From: Leptolyngbyaceae cyanobacterium M65_K2018_010
Lineage (GTDB): Bacteria > Cyanobacteriota > Cyanobacteriia > Phormidesmidales > Phormidesmidaceae
NCBI GenBank assembly: GCA_015295885.1
Contig: DVEE01000232.1
Coordinates: 1 to 9,376, forward strand
Reading direction: 5' to 3'
Length of the DNA stretch: 9,376 nucleotides
The position numbers were made by a program, and so were the translations under genes. Numbering within the stretch: the first letter of the stretch is position 1; every line of letters begins with the position of its first letter. This document shows positions 1 to 4,853 of the stretch, one piece after another. Below the pieces are notes generated by a model. It saw only the letters and a list, made by a program, of their open reading frames with translations. It ran no database searches and had not been told where the DNA came from.

Positions 1-92
1 TCATAGATAAAAATCACCACGTTGAGAATAATCAACCCATAGGTAACGTAGGGCGTAATCTGTGCGGGGTTTTCGTCTTTTAGGGGAACCAC
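1..92 (-). CDS. Rhomboid family intramembrane serine protease, N-terminal fragment
   Basis: Thirty N-terminal codons are in the window; the rest lies beyond the left edge. They read as VVPLKDENPAQITPY (first residue Met at initiation) followed by VTYGLIILNVVIFIY. This matches the usual opening of cyanobacterial rhomboid proteases: a short P-L-K/R-D-E-N-P segment, then the first transmembrane helix (about residues 15-30). Rhomboids cleave membrane proteins within the bilayer using a Ser-His dyad, but those residues are not in the window, so activity cannot be judged. The start is GTG at 90-92. A TGA lies two codons upstream in frame, and a good Shine-Dalgarno (GAGGTGA, complement of 96-102) sits just before it. 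The gene is divergent from the one at 216. The assignment rests on N-terminal similarity alone. Confidence 0.7.
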   Translation of the reverse strand, partial: MVPLKDENPAQITPYVTYGLIILNVVIFIY

Positions 93-110
93 TGCTCACC
101 TCGCCTAGGC

Positions 111-139
111 TTTATAGACCTACTATCGCAGAGTGCCAG
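111..139 (-). promoter_or_regulatory. Predicted sigma70-type promoter of the rhomboid gene
   Basis: On the minus strand a -35-like CTGGCA (complement of 134-139, 4 of 6 matches to TTGACA) is followed after exactly 17 bp by TATAAA (complement of 111-116). The start site would fall near 104. That gives a leader of about 12 nt, just long enough to include the Shine-Dalgarno. This is a sequence-only prediction. Confidence 0.45.
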
Positions 140-215
140 GTAAATGAAAATGATCTCGGGTCTACGAATTCGGGGGGGCAGGTTAGGATGGAATCAATCT
201 CGATAAAGGAAAACC

Positions 216-530
216 ATGGCACGGGCTAGGGCCAAGCGGACTGCCTCCAAGGCTACACCCCTTCCTCTGGAAGGCCAGGCCTTGGTGAAGGAAGTTTGTC
301 GGCGGATTCGAGTGGCCCGCAGTTACTGGGATGCCCACAACAATGCGGCCTGTCGGGGAGAGCGAGAGAAGGCGCTGGCTCTGTACAACACCCTCACCCC
401 AGCGCAAAAGGATCAGATTCCCCAAGCTCTACGGGTGTGGTTGCGTTACCGCAGTGAGAAATACTTTGGCCCCCATCGCCCACCACCTCCCACCCCCGGT
501 CACTCCTCCCAGCGGCGGCCGCCCCGTTAG
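216..530 (+). CDS. Small conserved hypothetical protein (cyanobacterial type)
   Basis: 104 aa, with no named domain that I recognise. The N-terminus is basic (about residues 1-12). The likely folded core is residues 16-85: PLPLEGQALVKEVCRRIRVARSYWDA, then a helical segment and LTPAQKDQIPQALRVWLRYRSEKYFG. The tail (86-104) is rich in Pro and Arg and probably disordered. Strong charge, no signal peptide and no membrane segment suggest a cytoplasmic protein. The pattern of a predicted helix, an aromatic cluster and a W-L-R-Y-R-S-E-K-Y-F motif looks like a conserved cyanobacterial small protein, but this is from memory and gives no function. The start is supported by AAAGGA about 6 nt before ATG. 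It converges on tldD with a 41-bp gap that contains only a weak CCCC-ATCA-GGGG hairpin (555-566). Confidence 0.78.
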   Translation: MARARAKRTASKATPLPLEGQALVKEVCRRIRVARSYWDAHNNAACRGEREKALALYNTLTPAQKDQIPQALRVWLRYRSEKYFGPHRPPPPTPGHSSQRRPPR

Positions 531-571
531 ACCAAGTGAGGGGCCGTTTGTCCTCCCCATCAGGGGTTAGG

Positions 572-1975
572 TTACCCATCCTCGGCTTCGCCGCCGACCA
601 CCACATTCTTAATCCGCAGGCTCGGTCCGCCGCAGCCCACGGGCAGGCCATTCTGGCCCCCTTTGCCACAGCCGCCCGACTCATCCCAGTAAAAGTCATC
701 GCCGATGGCTACAATGTCGGCCAGGGTGCGGAACACATTACCCGATAGGGTGACATCCCGCAGGGGTTCCGCCAATTGCCCCTGGCGAATCATCCAGGCT
801 TCGCCGGCGGTGAAGGTAAACATTTCCCCATTGGTCATCCCCTCCAGCCAGTTGCGGGCGTAGACCCCTTCTTTAATATCGGCAAATAGGTCGTTGACCG
901 GCGTGGTACCCCGCTCTATCCAGGTATTGGTCATGCGCACCAGGGGCGAGTAGTGGTAATTCAGGCAACGGGCGTTCCCCGTCGGCAATTCTCCCAATTT
1001 ACCTGCGGTTTCCCGCGAGTGCAGTCGACCTACTAGCACGCCGTCTTGGATCAACTGAGTGGTACTGGCGGGTGTGCCCTCATCGTCGTAGAAGTAACTG
1101 CCTCTGTGTCCCTGGGGAGCGGCCCCATCGTAAATGTGTAACCCCTGGGGGCCAAACCGGCGGCCCATGCTCATGGCCTCTAGCAGGTCTGGATTCTCGT
1201 AGGCCATATCCGCCTCTGACAGATGACCAAAGGCTTCATGGACAAACAGCCCGGTCAAAATCGGATCGATTACCACTTCATAGACCGATCCCCGCACCGT
1301 GGGTAAGTCCAAGGCCGAAACGGCCCGGCGAGCCGAATGGATGACCTGGGCATCGAGGTTTTCTAAGTCTTCGTAAGCCTTGCGAGAACCCGTGGTTTCG
1401 CGCCCGGTCTGCACGGTTTCACCATTTCTGGCCGTGGCCGCAAAGCGCATTTCCATATCTGACCAGGACTGGTCGATGAGGGTGCCTTCGGAGGTGGCCA
1501 GAATGACACGCTGGGCCGTATCGGAATAACGCACGGAGGTCGTGGTAATGCGGTCATCCTGGCTTTGCAGCAGGTCTGCATAGTGACTGCAGAGGGCTTT
1601 TTTACGGGCCAGGGGAATCTGCCGGGGGTCGGTACCGCTAAGGGGTAAATGCTGGGTCACCTGAACCGGATCGATGGGGGCCAGGTGGGTCTCTTCATCA
1701 CCGACCAACCGAGCCGCCGCCACGGCCTCCTCCACTCGATCTCGCAGTCCCTGCAGATCGTTGAAACTGGCGAAGCCCCACCCGCCCCGGTAACAGGCTC
1801 GCACATGCCCGCCGATAGCTAACCCCTCGCTCAGGGTTTCAATCGCTCCGCCCCGCAGAAAAATTTCAGTCCCCTCCGACTGTTCGAGGCGAATGGCTAG
1901 GTAATCCACCCGTGGGCCCCAGGCCGCACAGAGCGACTCTAGACAGGTTTTGGCATCGTCAATGGAGTAGGACAT
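572..1975 (-). CDS. tldD: TldD/PmbA family metalloprotease TldD
   Basis: 467 aa, full length for TldD. In the well-studied bacterial family TldD pairs with TldE (PmbA) to form a heterodimeric zinc protease that degrades unfolded peptides and matures some ribosomally made peptides; TldD carries the metal site. The HExxxH motif is visible as HEAFGH (H246, E247, H251). The downstream metal-ligand cysteine is in GLPVGCGG (C448), inside the typical C-terminal block GGCGKGGQNGLPVGCGGPSL. The N-terminal half (about 1-230) is the family's substrate-cage domain. All catalytic residues are present, so it should be active. No tldE/pmbA partner lies in the window. ATG at 1975 gives the expected N-terminus but has no clear Shine-Dalgarno. 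It is divergent from the DUF3611 gene across a repeat-bearing intergenic region. Confidence 0.95.
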   Translation of the reverse strand: MSYSIDDAKTCLESLCAAWGPRVDYLAIRLEQSEGTEIFLRGGAIETLSEGLAIGGHVRACYRGGWGFASFNDLQGLRDRVEEAVAAARLVGDEETHLAPIDPVQVTQHLPLSGTDPRQIPLARKKALCSHYADLLQSQDDRITTTSVRYSDTAQRVILATSEGTLIDQSWSDMEMRFAATARNGETVQTGRETTGSRKAYEDLENLDAQVIHSARRAVSALDLPTVRGSVYEVVIDPILTGLFVHEAFGHLSEADMAYENPDLLEAMSMGRRFGPQGLHIYDGAAPQGHRGSYFYDDEGTPASTTQLIQDGVLVGRLHSRETAGKLGELPTGNARCLNYHYSPLVRMTNTWIERGTTPVNDLFADIKEGVYARNWLEGMTNGEMFTFTAGEAWMIRQGQLAEPLRDVTLSGNVFRTLADIVAIGDDFYWDESGGCGKGGQNGLPVGCGGPSLRIKNVVVGGEAEDG

Positions 1976-2010
1976 ACAAGCTAGGAGGGTATGGTGGCTT
2001 TACTCTACCA

Positions 2011-2091
2011 CTCCACCCCTGGCCTCCAGACCCGACTCTGCCATTCCCGACTCTGCCATTCTGGTTCGCTGGGCTATCCCCAGGGGTGGAG
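2011..2091. repeat. 12-bp inverted repeat enclosing a 15-bp tandem duplication between tldD and the DUF3611 gene
   Basis: The arms CTCCACCCCTGG (2011-2022) and CCAGGGGTGGAG (2080-2091) are perfect reverse complements. The spacer contains CCCGACTCTGCCATT twice in direct tandem (2031-2045 and 2046-2060). A second, inner inverted pair CCAGA/TCTGG (2026-2030 and 2060-2064) brackets this duplication. The element sits between two divergent genes, and its arms lie where the promoter spacers of each gene would be expected. It could be a pair of operator half-sites or an RNA hairpin. Function is inferred; the symmetry is directly visible. Confidence 0.6.
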
Positions 2092-2099
2092 GGTTGGTC

Positions 2100-2105
2100 T
2101 AGAAT
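2100..2105 (+). promoter_or_regulatory. Possible -10 box of the DUF3611 gene
   Basis: TAGAAT matches TATAAT at 5 of 6 positions and ends 7 bp before the ATG at 2113. No good -35 is seen 16-18 bp upstream. If it is used, the mRNA would be leaderless or nearly so, which fits the lack of a Shine-Dalgarno. Confidence 0.25.
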
Positions 2106-2112
2106 CACTGGT

Positions 2113-2694
2113 ATGAACAGTGAACTCGACTACACGTTGCCCCCTGCGGTGCGCCGCATTTCCAGTTCCTTCCGGCTGACCGGATGGATTAGTTTTTGGG
2201 TGCAGGCCGTTTTGGCGGTGATCTCCAGCCTGGTGTTGATGTTTGCCCTGGTCAACGTGGGGGCCCGATCCAGTGCCAGCAATAACCCTGGCACTGGTGT
2301 GGGTCTTACCCTGGCTGCGGTCGGGCTGGTGGCGGTGTACCTGAGCGCCTACTGGGCCTTTCGATATACCGTTTTGGGGCGACGGTTACGTAGCCGCGAT
2401 ACGAGTAAGCGGCCCAGCCCTAAGGATGCCCTGCAGGCCCTGCGGATTGGCATCATCATTAGCATGGTAGGGATGCTAGTTACCTTGTTTGGTGGTCAGG
2501 CTTTGATCGGTTCTCTACTGGCTAAGGCCCTGGCCCAACCCCAAGGGGGGACTTTGTTTGTGCCTGGCAATATTAACCAATACGTCGAAGCCTTTGATAT
2601 TTTCATCGTCCAGGCCAATACCAATACGTTGCTGGCCCACTTCGCGTCTTTAGCGGCCACCCTTTGGCTGTTGCGAACCGTCAACCGGGCCTAA
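2113..2694 (+). CDS. DUF3611 family (TIC21/PIC1-like) integral membrane protein
   Basis: 193 aa with four predicted membrane segments at about residues 24-48, 62-86, 110-134 and 170-187. Between segments 2 and 3 is a basic loop (RRLRSRDTSKRPSPKDALQ). The order and motifs match DUF3611: N-terminal PPAVRRISSSFRLTGWISFWVQ, the RPSPKDALQALRIG region, and a last helix with NTLLAHFASLAATLWLL. To my knowledge this family is found in cyanobacteria and plastids and includes Arabidopsis TIC21/PIC1, for which roles in inner-envelope protein import and in iron transport have both been proposed. The role of the bacterial member is therefore unsettled. The frame is open upstream to 1912, but ATG 2113 is the family-consistent start. 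No Shine-Dalgarno is evident. It is divergent from tldD and followed by a long gap. Confidence 0.85.
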   Translation: MNSELDYTLPPAVRRISSSFRLTGWISFWVQAVLAVISSLVLMFALVNVGARSSASNNPGTGVGLTLAAVGLVAVYLSAYWAFRYTVLGRRLRSRDTSKRPSPKDALQALRIGIIISMVGMLVTLFGGQALIGSLLAKALAQPQGGTLFVPGNINQYVEAFDIFIVQANTNTLLAHFASLAATLWLLRTVNRA

Positions 2695-3087
2695 GGGAAG
2701 AGGCTCTGACGATTGAGGTTCTGACTCTGAAAGACTTTTCTCCAACTCCTTAGGGCGGCCTGAAGAGTCCTAGCCCCAGGGGTGCTTGTAGGCATCCCCT
2801 CAGCCAGCCGGGTGCCCTCTGTCCCTGAGGGTATGGTCAGGGTCTGGTTGCCCGGTTGGGAAATTTCACCCAGGAAAATGTTAACTAATTTGACTAACTC
2901 TAAAGGTTGGTATCAGTTTCTGGCGTAGTCCCGGTGCAAGTTGAGGGCGAATGTTAGGTTTGGATTCTGAAAATTTGCAGTTTGAGGTCGGCAAAGTCAA
3001 TGGAAATGAGCGGAAATTCAAGGATTTCACCGTTCCGTTGAGATTGCAACCCAGACATCCTTACGTAACAAATCTTGAATTGGGGCT
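2695..3087. other. 393-bp intergenic region with hairpin potential
   Basis: No gene of ordinary size is present. The first part holds two potential stem-loops: one at 2778-2800, listed separately, and one with arms AGCCGGG (2806-2812) and CCCGGTT (2851-2857, one G-U pair) enclosing smaller CCCT/AGGG pairings. From about 2880 the sequence becomes more AT-rich, with GTTAACTAATTTGACTAAC at 2879-2897. It ends in the open frame 2951-3115 described separately. I recognise no tRNA, riboswitch or named small RNA here. Confidence 0.5.
2778..2800 (+). terminator. Possible terminator hairpin after the DUF3611 gene
   Basis: AGGGGTGC (2778-2785) pairs with GCATCCCCT (2792-2800) as 8 bp with one bulged T and a 6-nt loop TTGTAG. 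It lies 84 bp after the stop codon. No T-run follows, so it is a stem-loop of uncertain function rather than a canonical intrinsic terminator. Confidence 0.35.
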
Positions 3088-3115
3088 ATGCACAACATAC
3101 AAAAAGATTGGGTGA
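2951..3115 (+). CDS. Possible 54-aa leader ORF overlapping the membrane microprotein gene
   Basis: An ATG at 2951 preceded by TTGAGGGCGA, a plausible but closely spaced Shine-Dalgarno, opens a 54-codon frame ending at TGA 3113-3115. It begins MLGLDSENLQFEVGKVNGNE and continues with many charged residues; it has no membrane segment. It overlaps the first 28 bp of the gene at 3088 in another frame, an arrangement that could allow translational coupling. I recognise no family. The frame may be open by chance in AT-richer sequence, so this call is weak. Confidence 0.2.
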   Translation: MLGLDSENLQFEVGKVNGNERKFKDFTVPLRLQPRHPYVTNLELGLCTTYKKIG

Positions 3116-3252
3116 GTGCGGTTGCGATCGCGGCCTTAGGGGCTGGAGTCATCACTTCCTTTGCCGTCAGTCAGGGGCAAAATCCGTTGGTAGGATTGGC
3201 TATCACGATTTTTGCTGCGGTCTCGGCTGTAGCCATTGACCACTTCATGTGA
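3088..3252 (+). CDS. Two-helix membrane microprotein, conserved hypothetical
   Basis: 54 aa: a short polar head MHNIQKDWVSA, then hydrophobic segment 1 (about residues 9-28, AVAIAALGAGVITSFAVS), a short turn SQGQNP, and hydrophobic segment 2 (about 34-51, LVGLAITIFAAVSAVAIDHF). It should form a helical hairpin in the cytoplasmic or thylakoid membrane. The composition (small residues, Gly-Ala packing, compact turn) and the K-D-W head resemble a small membrane protein that recurs in cyanobacterial genomes, but I cannot name the family or a function. The coding region includes one HIP1 site (3124-3131). Only a weak GGGG lies upstream of the ATG. Translation might be coupled to the overlapping frame that ends at 3115. 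Confidence 0.72.
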   Translation: MHNIQKDWVSAVAIAALGAGVITSFAVSQGQNPLVGLAITIFAAVSAVAIDHFM

Positions 3253-3257
3253 TTTTT

Positions 3258-3295
3258 GAGCTGTTGGGTCAGCTGCCCAGCCCCAGACGGTTTTT
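3258..3295 (+). terminator. Possible terminator after the membrane microprotein gene
   Basis: Directly after the stop, AGCTG (3259-3263) and CAGCT (3270-3274) can pair. Alternatively GGG (3266-3268) and CCC (3276-3278) pair, with GCT/AGC as outer pairs. A TTTTT run follows at 3291-3295, about 11 nt beyond the hairpin, which is farther than in a canonical intrinsic terminator. Confidence 0.3.
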
Positions 3296-3329
3296 CTAGG
3301 GGGTGTAGCGCAAAATTAAGAGTTTCAGG

Positions 3330-3335
3330 TATAAA
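3330..3335 (+). promoter_or_regulatory. Possible -10 box for the gene at 3413
   Basis: TATAAA followed by T lies about 78 bp before the ATG at 3413, in a locally AT-rich stretch. No convincing -35 is present at 16-18 bp spacing, so this would need another sigma factor or an activator. The leader would be about 70 nt. Confidence 0.28.
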
Positions 3336-3412
3336 TTGGGCATGGGGTTAACCTCCGTGGAGTTCCTTCAAACTTAGATGTGACCGTTCCGGCCTTGTAA
3401 TAGTTTGTTGCT

Positions 3413-4198
3413 ATGGCTGATTTGCCTAACCTAAAACCCTCCCGTTCCCCATCCCCCGTGCTGGCTGAATCAAAACAACCTCAGCCAAAGCCGACGCAGG
3501 TTTCCTTTGAACTGGTCTCCGCTTCAGAACAGCCCGCTAGGACAGGGGCCAGGAGTGTAACGTCTTTCCCCACCGCCGGGCCTAGAACCCCAGCGCCGCT
3601 TCTGCCTAAGGGTAAGCGTCCGGCCTTCAGTCGCCATCGCCATGATGCCAATCCAGCCCTGGCCTTAAAGGTGCTGCAAGATATTCAAATGGCCGTAGAA
3701 GCCTGGCACGGGGAACTCAAGGAAACGATTCAGCGGATTCAGGCCCTTTACCTGGAAGGTCCCATTGTCGACGGTTGGCTGGAGGCCATAGAAACTACCC
3801 CTCAGCCCGGAGAGGCCGGGCCAAGTGACGCCGCTATTTTGCGCCATGGGGATCCCCAGACCCTGTCGAATTACGTGGAACGGCTCTGCGAATCCTGGGG
3901 GAGTAATGGCAGTCCCACGACAGAGCCCACCACACCGCTGCATACGAACCCCTTAGCCACCACCCGCTATCGGCTTTGCAGCCTGAGTTCCGATGGCCAA
4001 ATGCAATGTCTGCTTTGCCCGCCAGAGCAGGTTTCCACCCTAGGTCTGGCGATCGGCCGCCACCAAAAACTGCGCCAATTGCTGGATCAAAAGGCCTACC
4101 TGGAGGCCAAGCTTAAACGGGCCGTAGAAGTTCTCACGGGCAGTCGAGATACGCTAGGGATTGCGCCGGCCTGCAGTTCTCAACCCGACCAGGTCTAG
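3413..4198 (+). CDS. Conserved hypothetical protein, Pro-rich N-terminus plus helical domain
   Basis: 261 aa. Residues 1-75 are rich in Pro, Ser and basic residues and probably disordered. From residue 79 (ANPALALKVLQDIQMAVEAW) comes an amphipathic helical segment to about 126, containing LYLEGPIVDGWLEAIE. A linker follows (127-180). The C-terminal part has YRLCSLSSDGQMQCLLCPPEQV (186-207) and a coiled-coil-like helix LAIGRHQKLRQLLDQKAYLEAKLKRAVEVL (212-241). I recall similar proteins in other cyanobacteria but no named function. C199 and C202 form a CxxC pair, though no second pair is close enough to call a zinc site. There is no signal peptide or membrane segment, so it is likely cytoplasmic. 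No Shine-Dalgarno precedes the ATG. It converges on the DUF427 gene with a 12-bp gap, so the two transcripts probably overlap at their 3' ends. Confidence 0.82.
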   Translation: MADLPNLKPSRSPSPVLAESKQPQPKPTQVSFELVSASEQPARTGARSVTSFPTAGPRTPAPLLPKGKRPAFSRHRHDANPALALKVLQDIQMAVEAWHGELKETIQRIQALYLEGPIVDGWLEAIETTPQPGEAGPSDAAILRHGDPQTLSNYVERLCESWGSNGSPTTEPTTPLHTNPLATTRYRLCSLSSDGQMQCLLCPPEQVSTLGLAIGRHQKLRQLLDQKAYLEAKLKRAVEVLTGSRDTLGIAPACSSQPDQV

Positions 4199-4210
4199 AT
4201 AGGCTAACCC

Positions 4211-4711
4211 CTACCAGCCCCAGGTGCCTGGGCCGCCCTTAAACGGGCCGACAATCTCTGGGGTAATCCAACCGCCATAAAAATCTCCCGGTTGAGCCTG
4301 CACCTGCTGGTCATCTACGTAACAGGCGTCCATCTGGCCCGGATAAACGGCCAGGTAGTGGGCGATGCCCCGAAACGGCTCGGTAGGCTGGGGGTAGGCC
4401 CAAGCCCCGTTCACCACCTGGCGATCGCCCACTGTGATGGTGTAGTAGGTGGCTGCTCCCTTCCATTCACAGAAGGTAGTCCTGGCCGTAGGTTGGAAAT
4501 ACTGCATCTGGACATCTGCAGGGGGAAGGTAATAAACCGGTGGATGGCTGGTTTCGAGTACCCGTTTGGTACGTTGGGAATCGGCAATGACTACGCCATT
4601 AAGCACGACTCGAATCCGTCGGGGTGAGTCTTCTACCCGAGGTGGCCGGGGATAGTCCCACACCGATTCTTGACCAGGCCCAGGGGGGATGGGATTTGCC
4701 GGTGCAACCAT
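4211..4711 (-). CDS. DUF427 domain-containing protein
   Basis: 166 aa. The DUF427 domain spans about residues 33-136 and shows the family signatures: IRVVLNGVVIADSQRTKRVLETSHPPVYYLPPADV (33-67), TFCEWKGAATYYTITVG (79-95), VVNGAWAYPQP (99-109), the segment IAHYLAVYP (116-124), and the YVDD end. A tail FYGGWITPEIVGPFKGGPGTWGW (144-166) extends past the domain; I associate this tail with cyanobacterial members. DUF427 is a small beta-rich fold; no reaction is firmly established and I propose none. The start at 4711 is chosen because AAAGGG lies 6 nt upstream and the protein then begins just before the family region. The frame stays open to 4903, but that part overlaps the upstream gene's end and is low-complexity Gly/Pro sequence. 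Confidence 0.88.
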   Translation of the reverse strand: MVAPANPIPPGPGQESVWDYPRPPRVEDSPRRIRVVLNGVVIADSQRTKRVLETSHPPVYYLPPADVQMQYFQPTARTTFCEWKGAATYYTITVGDRQVVNGAWAYPQPTEPFRGIAHYLAVYPGQMDACYVDDQQVQAQPGDFYGGWITPEIVGPFKGGPGTWGW

Positions 4712-4759
4712 AGTGACCCTTTGAACGGTTAAGCTTGAGTGTTGAAGGTTAAGTGTTCT

Positions 4760-4837
4760 GGCCCTGGCCACGGAGTCCCTTGGCCCTTCGGATGGGGCTC
4801 CCCCCGGGGCCATCGGCACGATCCCTGGGCCAGGGCC
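4760..4837 (-). terminator. GC-rich inverted repeat 3' of the caspase-fold gene
   Basis: Perfect 10-bp arms GGCCCTGGCC (4760-4769) and GGCCAGGGCC (4828-4837) enclose a 58-bp spacer with a further GATGG/CCATC pair (4791-4795, 4810-4814) and C/G runs. It begins 16 bp after the stop of the caspase-fold gene and ends 48 bp before the DUF427 start. No T-run follows. It could terminate or attenuate transcription entering the DUF427 gene, or stabilise the upstream mRNA's 3' end. Confidence 0.5.
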
Positions 4838-4853
4838 TCCCGGCCCCGTAGCC

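Noticed and set aside
555..566. CCCC-ATCA-GGGG hairpin between the 216 gene and tldD
   Set aside because: A 4-bp stem without a T-run is too weak to call a terminator.
1912..2112. Upstream extension of the DUF3611 reading frame
   Set aside because: It would overlap the start of tldD on the opposite strand and be translated through the inverted repeat. The extra residues look unlike the family.
2833..2928. 31-codon open frame starting MVRVWLPGWE
   Set aside because: The only Shine-Dalgarno-like GAGGG is directly next to the ATG, the frame is short and it lies in the hairpin region.
3038..3067. TTGAGA as a -35 for the membrane microprotein gene
   Set aside because: The facing -10 (TACGTA or TTACGT) matches the consensus poorly at any usual spacing.
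4606..4618. GACTCGAATCCG resembling a tRNA T-loop complement
   Set aside because: It lies within the DUF427 coding region and no acceptor or anticodon stem can be built around it.
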